NCBI RefSeq assembly: GCF_000214705.1
Contig: NC_015573.1
Coordinates: forward strand, 829,001 to 893,000
Direction: 5' to 3'
Length of the DNA stretch: 64,000 bases
Origin: Desulfofundulus kuznetsovii DSM 6115
Lineage (GTDB): Bacteria > Bacillota > Desulfotomaculia > Desulfotomaculales > Desulfovirgulaceae
Part shown: positions 42,655 to 51,106 of the stretch, piece after piece
Layout: every line of letters begins with the position of its first letter
How positions within the stretch are numbered: position 1 is the first letter of the stretch
Program-made: the position numbers and the translations under genes
The notes under the pieces: generated by a model
What the model saw: only the letters and a program-made list of their open reading frames with translations
The model's database searches: none
Told to the model about the DNA's origin: nothing

Positions 42655-43266
42655 CTATTCTAATACTTTCCAAATTGCTCCTGTTTGTTCATCATTATTC
42701 AGTACCACGGAATATCCATTCTTTTCATAAAAAGCGATTTGGATATTACGGATTTCCGCGTCCTGTGGGGATAATTTACCCGAGATTTTTTTAACATCGA
42801 GGGTTCTTGCTAATTGTTCCAGTAGATTTAGAAGGAAACTACCTATACCTTCTCGTTGATTGCCTACTACTAAGTTAGTAATCTCTACTTCTTTATCTTT
42901 TATCTCAAAGTGTAAACGTCCTTGCTGTGGATTGTTTAAGGAGGTTGGGAAACATGGATCTAGTACCCATATGCTACAATCTCGAAAGTAATTTTCTTTT
43001 GTTTCGGGCTTTTGGTCTCCGAATCGTATAAGAATCCAGTAAAAGTTGTCTTTTCGGCTCATGAATGGTAGTAAGCCTACAAAGTAAAGATTTGTTGGGT
43101 TGTACCAACGAAGAAGCTCTATTGCATTTTTTGTGCTTTTTTGAAGGTGTTTTTTATGTTCTTCTTGTAACTCATGGTAAAGCTTTTGGGATGCATTAAA
43201 AATTGCCCGTTGCAAGTCTTCTTCTGTTTTAAGGTTCATCCACTTAGCCATAATCTTTTTTAACAT
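42655..43266 (-). CDS. GNAT-family N-acetyltransferase
   Basis: 203 residues on the minus strand, against the direction of the block. The C-terminal third has the GNAT core: VEITNLVVGNQREGIGSFLLNLL, with Q/R-x-x-G-x-G acetyl-CoA loop, then IAFYEKNGYSVV. The N-terminal 90 residues are a helical extension. It is AT-rich and reversed, so probably a later cargo insertion into the transfer block. Acceptor unknown. Confidence 0.8.
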   Translation of the reverse strand: MLKKIMAKWMNLKTEEDLQRAIFNASQKLYHELQEEHKKHLQKSTKNAIELLRWYNPTNLYFVGLLPFMSRKDNFYWILIRFGDQKPETKENYFRDCSIWVLDPCFPTSLNNPQQGRLHFEIKDKEVEITNLVVGNQREGIGSFLLNLLEQLARTLDVKKISGKLSPQDAEIRNIQIAFYEKNGYSVVLNNDEQTGAIWKVLE

Positions 43267-43296
43267 AAGAAAATCTCCTTCAGGAGAGTGAGTGTA

Positions 43297-43923
43297 ATGT
43301 CATTTTTGCAGGGAAAACCAGATTTTTCGTTTGGCAAGTTTACAGTGAGCTGGAAAGACGCGGTGAACCGCGTTCTCGTAGCCGGGGAGAGCTGTCTTGT
43401 CCGCAATATTATTCCGGTTTTTATGCAGTCACTCGACAGCTACGCTGAACGCAACGGTTGCCTGTTCGTTGCGCCTGGTTTGGACAAACCTTTCCGCGGG
43501 AATGAGGACAAACTCAAATATCTCGGGAAATACTTTGCTGATTATTACGGCTGCATTAGTCTTTCTGATGACGAAGAAAAAGCCGTACTGCGAGAGTTAA
43601 GCGGATCTCTCATTTTGCTGATAACTCCATCGACTTTTTCGTGGTCCGGGTGGATATTTGGCAGCAGTGCGGCATCAATTGCTAAAACTTTGTGGAGGCG
43701 TGCGCATATATATTCGTTTGCAGCGTTTGCCGTGCTTCCGGAATCTGATGAGTATTTTGGGGAACTTCTGGACTTGTGTGATGCTTTCAACAGATTCCGG
43801 CTGTGCACTGATGCGAAAGATGTTCAGGTGCGGGTTGGCTCTCAGGATAAGCCGTTATGGAATATAATTCGGCACCTTCCTATTTCCTTCCTGCAGGTTG
43901 ATAATGTTTTCTTTTTATTTTAG
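43297..43923 (+). CDS. Hypothetical protein of the transfer block
   Basis: 208 residues from ATG 43297 with AGGAGAG upstream (GTG 43288 is an alternative). Mixed alpha/beta composition with aromatic residues; LSGSLILLITPSTFSWSGWIFGSSAASIAK around residue 110 is hydrophobic. No recognised motif. It lies directly before the glycine-rich membrane gene. Confidence 0.55.
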   Translation: MSFLQGKPDFSFGKFTVSWKDAVNRVLVAGESCLVRNIIPVFMQSLDSYAERNGCLFVAPGLDKPFRGNEDKLKYLGKYFADYYGCISLSDDEEKAVLRELSGSLILLITPSTFSWSGWIFGSSAASIAKTLWRRAHIYSFAAFAVLPESDEYFGELLDLCDAFNRFRLCTDAKDVQVRVGSQDKPLWNIIRHLPISFLQVDNVFFLF

Positions 43924-43940
43924 GAAAGGGGGCAGTACCG

Positions 43941-44828
43941 GTGGCAGACAATGGCATAACCGTCTGGCAGACGTTTTTCATGCTTTTAACCGTGATTCCC
44001 GCTTCCAAGATGCTCTCGTCAATATTTATGAAGCTCATTGCCCGGGTGGGCACGGTGGACGAGGAGAAATGGGCGGCCATAGGGATAGGCTCGCTCGGCG
44101 GTTTAGCGGGCATGTACGCTTTAGGGAAGGTGAGCATGCAGGCCCTGGGCAAGAGGGGCATACCTTTGGGGACCGGCGGCAGTGCCGGTATTCCGGGCAG
44201 CAGTGTGAGCGGCGGCAGTCCAGCGAATGATGGTGCTGGTTCTCCCGGCACTCCGTTCGACAGCCTGGTGCAGAACGTGTCGAGTGCCGGGAATACCGCA
44301 GCCGTCGCGGGGGGAGTCCTGGGAAGTATCGGCAGTGCGCCTGTTCCCGGGGTTGCACCCGCCGTAGCCGGGATCACGGGCGCGGCGGCGAAAATGGCCG
44401 CCATGCCCATGGCGGCGGCTTACGGGATAGGGAGGACCCTGTACCAGGGCGTAAGGGACCGCGGCAGCATGACCGTCGGGGAGGCCCTGGGGGGCACCGC
44501 CATGCAGCTGACCGGCGCCCAGAGCGTCCCGGAGGCGACTGCCAGGCTTATCGGCACGGTTTTGGGGTCGCCTTTGGGCGGCTGGGGAGCCAGGATGGGC
44601 AGCAACATAATGGGTGCTCCGGTGAGGTGGGCCAGCGATCTGGTGTCGGGACCTTCCTGGACGGGGAGGACGGCGGAGGGGTTTTCTCCCGGGGAATCTG
44701 CTGCCGGTCTGCTCGGCCTGCCGGAAGATATGTTCGACGTCAGGTTTGGGGAATTTTCCGGGGATGCACCGGGTGCTTCGCCCGGGGCTTCGGTGGAAGA
44801 TATTTTTGGCGGCCCTGCTTCCGGTTGA
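43941..44828 (+). CDS. Gly/Ala/Pro-rich membrane protein of the transfer block
   Basis: 295 residues from GTG 43941. Starts with two hydrophobic segments (WQTFFMLLTVIPASKMLSSIFMKLI; IGIGSLGGLAGMYALG), followed by a long low-complexity Gly/Ser/Ala/Pro stretch and glycine-rich hydrophobic patches, like the C-terminal regions of TrbL/VirB6-type proteins. Role unclear. Confidence 0.55.
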   Translation: MADNGITVWQTFFMLLTVIPASKMLSSIFMKLIARVGTVDEEKWAAIGIGSLGGLAGMYALGKVSMQALGKRGIPLGTGGSAGIPGSSVSGGSPANDGAGSPGTPFDSLVQNVSSAGNTAAVAGGVLGSIGSAPVPGVAPAVAGITGAAAKMAAMPMAAAYGIGRTLYQGVRDRGSMTVGEALGGTAMQLTGAQSVPEATARLIGTVLGSPLGGWGARMGSNIMGAPVRWASDLVSGPSWTGRTAEGFSPGESAAGLLGLPEDMFDVRFGEFSGDAPGASPGASVEDIFGGPASG

Positions 44829-44856
44829 TTTTTTACCGGGAAGGTGCAAATCTTTC

Positions 44857-44885
44857 TTGACCTTTCTCGCGACAGATGCTATAAT
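44857..44885 (+). promoter_or_regulatory. Sigma-A-type promoter with extended -10
   Basis: TTGACC (44857-44862), 17-base spacer, TATAAT (44880-44885) with TG one base ahead. The best promoter match seen in the window. It drives the structured leader and the gene at 45041. Confidence 0.8.
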
Positions 44886-45015
44886 GAGCAAAAGGCCTTT
44901 CTTCCGGTAAATGGAAGAAAGGGTTTTCTGCTGCCTGTCGAAGGAGAAAAAAATGTTATAATTATGTTCACAGCCGCTGGAGGCCCTGGGAGTTGGGGGT
45001 CGAGGCGGTTTTTTG
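44886..45015 (+). promoter_or_regulatory. Structured leader with second -10 and T-tract
   Basis: A perfect hairpin CCTTTCTTCC-GGTAAAT-GGAAGAAAGG (44896-44922) starts right after the promoter and is followed by GTTTTCTG. A second extended -10 (TGTTATAAT, 44954-44962) and a GC-rich stretch ending GGCGG plus six T (45004-45014) come next. This may be an attenuator or a small RNA. No known riboswitch class recognised. Confidence 0.45.
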
Positions 45016-45040
45016 TTGCTGGATATAAGGGGTGATTGCG

Positions 45041-45400
45041 GTGGAAAAAGAAGAAGCGATGGAACTCCTTTATCGAGAAATGGAACTGGAAAGAGAAATC
45101 AGAAGTTTACAGGACGAACTGCGCCGGGCGGGCGCTGACCTGAAGGCGCTCGGGGAGAGACTGCAGGACCCGGAGAGCGTGTACTCTGAGAAATGGCCGG
45201 AGGAAAAGATTCCCGTGGGTTCGTGGCAGGTAAACTTTGGCGAATACCAGCGTTTCTGCGACATTGCGTTGCTGGGGATCAAGGTTGACCAACTCCATGA
45301 AAAATTAATGGAACTGGATGATGTCAGAAAGAAGTTGTATTTTTTCCGCACCAGGGAAAAGTTGCCGGAAGGGCGTAGCTGGATGATCAGGCAAAAATAG
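45041..45400 (+). CDS. Coiled-coil hypothetical protein
   Basis: 119 residues from GTG 45041 behind AAGGGGTG. The first 50 residues form a heptad-like coiled coil (ELLYREMELEREIRSLQDEL), followed by an ordered middle (GSWQVNFGEYQRFCDIALLG) and a second helix. It is the first gene after the strong promoter. Confidence 0.6.
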   Translation: MEKEEAMELLYREMELEREIRSLQDELRRAGADLKALGERLQDPESVYSEKWPEEKIPVGSWQVNFGEYQRFCDIALLGIKVDQLHEKLMELDDVRKKLYFFRTREKLPEGRSWMIRQK

Positions 45401-45419
45401 CGCAGAGTGCCGCGTTGCA

Positions 45420-45450
45420 GCTGGACTTAAGTCCGGCTTTTCTTTTTTTT
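45420..45450 (+). terminator. Hairpin plus T-tract before the ParB-like gene
   Basis: GCTGGACT-TA-AGTCCGGC stem, then TTTTCTTTTTTTT and GGGGAGGTGG of the next gene. Confidence 0.7.
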
Positions 45451-45466
45451 GGGGAGGTGGTTATTC

Positions 45467-46984
45467 GTGAACCAGGTACCGATTGATCTTCTCAAACCCC
45501 ATCCGAAAAACAAAGAGTTTTTTCCTGATGCACTGCCTGAGAATATCTGGCAGGAGTTGGTAGCCGACGTTAGGGAGAACGGCATAATTAATCCTTTGAT
45601 TGTCACAACCGACTATGTTGTGTTGGCCGGCCATCTGCGCTTGGAGGCGGCTAAAGAAGCCGGACTGGAGCGCGTGCCGGTGGTCATCAGGGACGTGGAC
45701 CCGGCTAGCGACGAAGCGGTAGAGCTGCTCATTAAGGACAACCTGTTGAGGCGGCACCTGAACGACATGCAGGTGGCAAGGCTGATCAGGGTGCTGAAGG
45801 AGCGGTACGGTGTAAAGCGGGGCAATAACCAGTATTTAGGAGGTGCTTCGGCAAAAGTGGCCGAAGCACTGGGCTTGTCGGAGCGAACCGTACGGCGACT
45901 CGACAAACTCAACGAACTGATTCCTGAATTTCAGGAGATAGTTTCTTCTGGCAGGTGGAATCCGTCTGCTGCTTCCGAGTTGGCCTGCCTTTCTGTGCAG
46001 ACTCAAGAGCTGCTGCACTCTCACTACAGGGAGAAAATTATCGAGCTGACGCAGGCCGAAGCGAAGGAACTCCGCCGGAAAATAGAGACTGAAGTCCGGG
46101 CTGAAACCGAAAAACAAGTAAATGAGCTAAAGCAGAAAATCAATGTCCTTGACCAGCAGAAAAAGGAGTTGCAAGTCCTTCATGAGGAGCGCGAGATGGA
46201 GCTTAAAAGGGCAATTGCCGATTTACAGGAAAAAATTCGAGAAAGCGTTTCCCCGGACGAAGTTGCTTGTCTTAAAAGCCAACTTAAGGAAAAAGAGCAG
46301 TTGCTGTTGTCAAAACAAAAAGAATTAGCTGAGGTAGAGAACAAGTACAGGCAGGAAATTGCGGCCCTGAAGAAACGGCTAAAAGAGCTGGAGAGCCGTC
46401 CGCAGCCCGAAATCGTCGAAAAGGTTGTAGAAAAAATTGTTTTGAAACCTGATCCAGCCCAGGAGGCCGCCCTGGAAGTGGCCAGGAAAGAGGTAAATCG
46501 GTTAGCTGAAGAACTGCAGAAAGTCCTGGAAGATAAAGAATACCAGCAAGCCAGTATTAATTCTTTGCAAAAAGAGAACGAACTCCTGAAAAAGCGTGTT
46601 GCCCATCTCGAAAAAGGCACTGAAACAACCCGCCGGATAAAAGAAAAGGCCCTGCCGGTACCGCTGAAGAATGAATTTGACAAGATAGGCTCGCTGAGCA
46701 CGGATCTTTTGCTTTTACTGGACAGGGTTTTGAGTAGTCCCGATCTGGACGAGCTCGCCGGTATGGTCAGGGCCGGCGGGGTGGTCGTAACTGGCGATCC
46801 TGAAGAAAAGCTTGTAGCGTTGGCCGGCCACTTTGACGCCGGAACGCTTTTTGTTTTTACCGTGGGTGTTTTGAGGCAGCTTGCTGTAAAGGCCCACCAT
46901 GCGGCTGAACGGCTGGAGAGCGCGTTCAAGTCACAGCCGCACCTGAAAGTTGTTAAGAGGGAAGGGGGGAATAGCGGTGCGTAG
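45467..46984 (+). CDS. ParB-like protein with long coiled coil
   Basis: 505 residues from GTG 45467 behind GGGGAGGTGG. N-terminal ParB/Srx domain (1-90: LLKPHPKNKEF, NPLIVTTDYVVLAGHLRLEAAKEAG), then a helix-turn-helix (VAEALGLSERTVRRLDKL), then about 200 residues of coiled coil (190-390) and a globular end. Standard ParB is about 290 residues, so the coiled coil is an addition. It could bind the element's DNA for partition or coordinate it with the transfer machine encoded around it; the ParA-like proteins at 49274 and 62728 are candidate partners. Confidence 0.8.
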   Translation: MNQVPIDLLKPHPKNKEFFPDALPENIWQELVADVRENGIINPLIVTTDYVVLAGHLRLEAAKEAGLERVPVVIRDVDPASDEAVELLIKDNLLRRHLNDMQVARLIRVLKERYGVKRGNNQYLGGASAKVAEALGLSERTVRRLDKLNELIPEFQEIVSSGRWNPSAASELACLSVQTQELLHSHYREKIIELTQAEAKELRRKIETEVRAETEKQVNELKQKINVLDQQKKELQVLHEEREMELKRAIADLQEKIRESVSPDEVACLKSQLKEKEQLLLSKQKELAEVENKYRQEIAALKKRLKELESRPQPEIVEKVVEKIVLKPDPAQEAALEVARKEVNRLAEELQKVLEDKEYQQASINSLQKENELLKKRVAHLEKGTETTRRIKEKALPVPLKNEFDKIGSLSTDLLLLLDRVLSSPDLDELAGMVRAGGVVVTGDPEEKLVALAGHFDAGTLFVFTVGVLRQLAVKAHHAAERLESAFKSQPHLKVVKREGGNSGA

Positions 46985-47387
46985 AAGAGGAATCAGTATG
47001 GCTGAATTGTTCTTAAGGTTGCTTGTTAAACACCACCCGAAAGGCGTCTCCACTGCGTTTGCAGCGAAGAAACTGTACGGCAGCGCTTCGGACAGAAACA
47101 AGCGGAAAGTATACCGTCTGGCCAAGGCGCTACGCGACATGAATTACGTTGTCTACGGCAACGAAGGCATTTACAAGCTGGCCAGCGACGACCCGAATTT
47201 CCTGTTCGCTGTCAACCAGAAGCGCGGGAAAAATACGGTGGGAACGGTGTATTCCCAGGTGCGGCTGTTGATCGAAAACTATCGTGCCAATCCGGACCCG
47301 GCGCTGCTGGCCGAGTTGGACAGTTTGCGAGAATGGTTAACGAAAGAACTGGTAAATGTAGTTTCCCACCTTAAGGGAGAGATTTGA
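46977..47387 (+). CDS. Winged-helix-like DNA-binding protein
   Basis: 136 residues from GTG 46977, overlapping the ParB-like gene by eight bases. Residues 8-75 read as a winged helix (ELFLRLLVKHHPKGVS, ASDRNKRKVYRLAKALRDMNYV, YGNEGIYKLAS), the rest is helical. Probably acts with the ParB-like protein or regulates the block. Confidence 0.55.
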   Translation: MRRRGISMAELFLRLLVKHHPKGVSTAFAAKKLYGSASDRNKRKVYRLAKALRDMNYVVYGNEGIYKLASDDPNFLFAVNQKRGKNTVGTVYSQVRLLIENYRANPDPALLAELDSLREWLTKELVNVVSHLKGEI

Positions 47388-47390
47388 GCA

Positions 47391-47417
47391 GTCCGGTTTA
47401 ACCGGGCTTTTCGTTTT
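47391..47417 (+). terminator. Hairpin plus T-run
   Basis: GTCCGGT-TTA-ACCGGGC stem then TTTTCGTTTTT and AGGGGTGG of the next gene. Confidence 0.65.
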
Positions 47418-47431
47418 TCAGGGGTGGTTTT

Positions 47432-49225
47432 TTGCGGGGCGAAGAAGAACTTAACAGGCTACTGTTTGGTCTGGCCCGGACGGGAGGCAGGTTTGTCAGG
47501 AGGGCGCTCATAACCGTAATCGGTCCGTATTTGCCAGTGATTTTTATATTTCTGGCATTTGCAGTCATTTTAATTCTCCTGGTTGGTGCGGTTTACAGTG
47601 CCTTTCCCGGGGACAAATCAAAGAACATACCGGCCATACTCGCAGGAGTGAGAGAAAGCGAAAAGGACAAACAGATGCTGGAGAAGTACACATCTCTCTG
47701 CGGGAAATGGAACAGGAAGGACACCTGGATAGTGAACCCCGGGAAGCCTTCTACACCCAATGGGCCGAACTACGAATCTTCTCCTGAAAACCCGTATCAT
47801 CCGGGCCGGGGCAAGGTGGAATTTGTCGGTGAGATGATCGACAGGTACCGCCACGACCTGGACCTGAAGCTCACCTGGGGGGAGGCGCACGCGGCGGCCC
47901 TCTTCAGGGCATACGCTCTAAAGAGGCCGGAAATTACGGACGATGAGATGGAGAAAGTTGTAAAGGACCTGCACCCGTATTTTTACTATAAGGAATCCGA
48001 GGTAATAGTCTGCGGCAAGGACGGGCGCGAGAAGGAAACCGTTTATCTTCTGGTCGAAGCATACACGATCAGGGGGCATTTTCAGTTCCATTACGAGTGG
48101 GTTACCGAAACCCATGGCGAAGGAGAAAGTGCTTACACCATCACTTATGAAAGGTTTAAGGGCATGCAGCAGATCCTCCCGAACCAGTGGCAGAGGTTGG
48201 AGGACTGGATGAAGGATGAATACAAAGTGGGTGATAAGGACATAACCCTGGCCCGGACGGCCGTCTGGGAGGCGTCCAGGGGGTTTGATGAGGGCAGGGA
48301 GTGGCTGGAGTGGCTTTTGAACAACTACAGTGCCGGTTCCTTCGCATCGTTCGCGATGGTGCCGCCGGAGTACGTGCCGTTTTTGAAAGAAGCCGAGGAG
48401 AGGTTCGGGGTACCCGCGTGGTTCCTGGCGGCACTGTTCCAGTCCGAATCGTCCTGGGACCCCATGGTAGTCAATACCCGTACAGGCTGCTTCGGAATAT
48501 CCCAGCAGCACCCGGATTACTGGAGAGAAAGGTGGATAAGGCTCGGTTTCGAGCCGCCGGAACTCTACCAGTGGGACCCCAGGGCGCAGATACTGGCCGG
48601 GGCGATGGTCATAGCCGACTACCTGGGCGACCCGAAACAGATAGACTGGAACGGCGATCTGAAGAAGGACGACAGGGTGATAAGGGCCATAGCGCACTAC
48701 AAAGGCTGGGCGAACTGGCCGAACCTGACATGGGAATATCTCGAAGCCAACGCCGGGATGGACAAGGATATAGCGGAAGAGAAGAAGCAGATAGAGATAG
48801 TCCTCGGTTTTGCTGAAGGCATGCAGGCAGGAGCGGGGTGGCCCGTGCCGGGGTACAGGGAAATATCCTCCCGTTTCGGCTGGCGCATCCACCCGGTTAC
48901 AGGCAAGTTGAAATTCCACGAAGGTATAGACATACCTGCGCCTGAAGGGACGCCGGTGGTATCGGTTTCCGGCGGGGTGGTGACGTACGCGGGCTGGAAC
49001 GACGGTTACGGGAACTGCGTAACAGTGCGTGACGGCCAGCACCTGTACCAGTACGCACACTTGAGCCGGATTGACGTGACGGAAGGCCAGACCGTGCAGC
49101 CGGGACAGTTAATAGGTGCGGTAGGCAGTACGGGTGTATCAACCGGGCCGCACCTGCACTTTGGAGTGAAGGACCTGACCCGGGACTGCTGGATAGACCC
49201 CGAGTTAATCGTGCGATTGCAGTAG
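47432..49225 (+). CDS. Bifunctional cell-wall hydrolase: lytic transglycosylase plus M23 peptidase
   Basis: 597 residues from TTG 47432. A membrane anchor (about 30-57) is followed by an unassigned region (60-305), an SLT lytic transglycosylase domain (about 310-410; Glu339 in SESSWDP, GISQQHP) and an M23/LytM endopeptidase domain (about 480-590; HEGIDIP with His496 and Asp500, HLHFG with His574/His576). It cuts glycan strands and peptide cross-links to let the transfer apparatus through the wall, the VirB1-like role in Gram-positive conjugation systems. Confidence 0.93.
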   Translation: MRGEEELNRLLFGLARTGGRFVRRALITVIGPYLPVIFIFLAFAVILILLVGAVYSAFPGDKSKNIPAILAGVRESEKDKQMLEKYTSLCGKWNRKDTWIVNPGKPSTPNGPNYESSPENPYHPGRGKVEFVGEMIDRYRHDLDLKLTWGEAHAAALFRAYALKRPEITDDEMEKVVKDLHPYFYYKESEVIVCGKDGREKETVYLLVEAYTIRGHFQFHYEWVTETHGEGESAYTITYERFKGMQQILPNQWQRLEDWMKDEYKVGDKDITLARTAVWEASRGFDEGREWLEWLLNNYSAGSFASFAMVPPEYVPFLKEAEERFGVPAWFLAALFQSESSWDPMVVNTRTGCFGISQQHPDYWRERWIRLGFEPPELYQWDPRAQILAGAMVIADYLGDPKQIDWNGDLKKDDRVIRAIAHYKGWANWPNLTWEYLEANAGMDKDIAEEKKQIEIVLGFAEGMQAGAGWPVPGYREISSRFGWRIHPVTGKLKFHEGIDIPAPEGTPVVSVSGGVVTYAGWNDGYGNCVTVRDGQHLYQYAHLSRIDVTEGQTVQPGQLIGAVGSTGVSTGPHLHFGVKDLTRDCWIDPELIVRLQ

Positions 49226-49227
49226 TT

Positions 49228-49256
49228 CCAGGCATGTGCCTGGGCTTTTTCTTTTT
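49228..49256 (+). terminator. Hairpin plus T-rich run
   Basis: CCAGGCA-TG-TGCCTGG stem then a T-rich run and GGGGGGTG of the next gene. Confidence 0.7.
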
Positions 49257-49273
49257 CCGGGGGGTGATTTTTA

Positions 49274-51106
49274 TTGCGCATTCTGCTGGCCACCGGTTTT
49301 AGCAACATTGAAAGAGAATTGCAAGATATTTTGACATCCCGCGGGGACGAGTGCTGGAGATGCTACCACCGGCAGGCAGTAGTTCCCGCGGCAGAAGAGT
49401 ACAGCGCGGAAGTGGTAGTGCTCTCTCCTGCGCTTGAAGGCAGCTCTGATCTCGTGGAAACGGTGATACTCCCGCTGAGGCAGAAGGGGATCCGCGTGAT
49501 CTTTCTGCCCGGCGGAGTGGATATGCCGGATACCAGGGAGTGGCTGAAACGGTTGGTGCCGTATGGAATATACTGCTACGTCTTTGACCCGGTTTCCCCC
49601 CAAAAAGTGATACAGAGAATCGAAAAGCCCGGCAGCCTGGGAGACATTCCAGTGGCAATCAGAGAATCAGCCAGGGAGGTATCAGTAAATATTTCAGCGC
49701 CGCTGGACGAAGCGTTCGAAGAAGCCGGATTTATGCTGGAACGGGAAAAGTCCCGGAAGAGGCGGGAAGATGTCCGCAGTGTTTTTAGTCTGTTCGGGAA
49801 AGCGGGCGTGGAACCCGAAGAGGCGGCAGTGGAAGGAATGGCGGTACAGGGCGTCTCCGGGGAGTCCCGGAGAGAAAAAACCGGATTGGCGCACGCCGTC
49901 CTTCGTTTCTTGGGAAAGTCCCGGACAGGTGAGGCTACTTTAAAGCCCTGTAATGCATCTTGCGATTCGGAAGGTCAGATTGAAAAAGCACTATTTTTGG
50001 CTGAACAAGAAGATGAATGTTGCGCACTGTCATCTGCTGACAAGTCTGAAGGGGAGCAGGTGACGGGGGGAAGTACAGGTTCAAATCCGACCGCTGCTTC
50101 GGAAAGTAACTTCTACTACGAAATGACCCCTTATATGAAAGACTCGGAAAAAAGGAAGCCGGAAAAGATACCGGACAGTTCAGTAAAAAATGGTGGGGAG
50201 CCGGGTGTTAAGGTATTTTGTAAAACTTTGTCCGTAGTCGGGGCAACTCTCATAGCGGTAGCGTCGCCAGTGAGTTCCGGAGGAGCAACCACCTTTACTG
50301 TGCATTTAGCCCGGAGGCTTGCCGAAAAGAAGAGAGTTTCCGCATTTGACTGCGACCTGAGCGGGAAAGGACTGGGGGTGCGTTTTAATATAAGGGATTC
50401 AAAACTCAGGGATTGGAGAAAAGGAGGGTTGCCGGCAGATGCTGGAGGTGTTACCGTGTACCCGCTGGAGCCGACATGCGGCGAAACCGTGGACGAAACC
50501 CGGTTGTTCCGCGCGCTGGCGGGGGCCGCTTGCGGAGCCGATTGTCTCGTGGTAGACCTGGGGTCGGATCTGGAAAGCTGGTGGTTCCGGTATGTGTTGA
50601 GGATGGCCAGTGTGGTCTTCTGGGTGGTCAGGGACGACCCGCTGGTTCTGGAGAGGGCAAGGTCACGCTGGACGAGCCGTCCCAGGGCCGGGTGCAGGGA
50701 ATTTTTGATTTTGTATGGTTCGGGAAATCCCCGTGAAATGGAAGCGATGTTCTTACTGCCGTGTTTGCAGGTGGAGAAGAAGAAAAGCATGAAACAGGTG
50801 GTTGAACTTTTAGAAGGCAATCTTTCCAGAGGGCCGAGGGTTCTGGTGGTAGGTTTTAAAGAAGTTCCTGAGTACGGGGATCTGGTTTGCGACGTATTTG
50901 ACAGCGTCGAGGCGGCTGGTGCCTGGATTGAGAGTAATGTTCCCGATATAGCTTTGCTTTCGGAAAATCTTGATGACCTGCCTTTGATTGAGTTTGATTT
51001 AAAAAAGCTCGGAGTACCGGTAATAAAAACGAAAGAAACAGACCTTGGAAGGTGTTTACAGGAACTGAAGGAAGGGGGCAATCAACTTGGAGGGGTTAGA
51101 ATTTGA
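49274..51106 (+). CDS. TadZ/CpaE-like protein with degenerate ParA domain
   Basis: 610 residues from TTG 49274. N-terminal receiver-like domain (1-115), a long linker, a MinD/ParA-like domain (about 325-500) and a C-terminal receiver-like part (GPRVLVVGFKEVPEYGDLVCDVF). The ParA P-loop should read KGGVGKT, but here is SSGGATT at 334-340 without the lysines, so ATP hydrolysis is doubtful; DCDLSGKGLG follows. CpaE/TadZ proteins place Tad pili in the cell. Its stop lies inside the TadA gene, so the two are coupled. Confidence 0.75.
   Translation: MRILLATGFSNIERELQDILTSRGDECWRCYHRQAVVPAAEEYSAEVVVLSPALEGSSDLVETVILPLRQKGIRVIFLPGGVDMPDTREWLKRLVPYGIYCYVFDPVSPQKVIQRIEKPGSLGDIPVAIRESAREVSVNISAPLDEAFEEAGFMLEREKSRKRREDVRSVFSLFGKAGVEPEEAAVEGMAVQGVSGESRREKTGLAHAVLRFLGKSRTGEATLKPCNASCDSEGQIEKALFLAEQEDECCALSSADKSEGEQVTGGSTGSNPTAASESNFYYEMTPYMKDSEKRKPEKIPDSSVKNGGEPGVKVFCKTLSVVGATLIAVASPVSSGGATTFTVHLARRLAEKKRVSAFDCDLSGKGLGVRFNIRDSKLRDWRKGGLPADAGGVTVYPLEPTCGETVDETRLFRALAGAACGADCLVVDLGSDLESWWFRYVLRMASVVFWVVRDDPLVLERARSRWTSRPRAGCREFLILYGSGNPREMEAMFLLPCLQVEKKKSMKQVVELLEGNLSRGPRVLVVGFKEVPEYGDLVCDVFDSVEAAGAWIESNVPDIALLSENLDDLPLIEFDLKKLGVPVIKTKETDLGRCLQELKEGGNQLGGVRI

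Noticed and set aside
47918-49060. 380-codon open frame on the minus strand inside the wall hydrolase gene
   Set aside because: Mirror of codon bias; the plus strand has catalytic SLT and M23 motifs.
50087-50105. tRNA T-loop-like GGTTCAAATCC
   Set aside because: Lies inside the CpaE-like gene, with no acceptor or anticodon stems around it.
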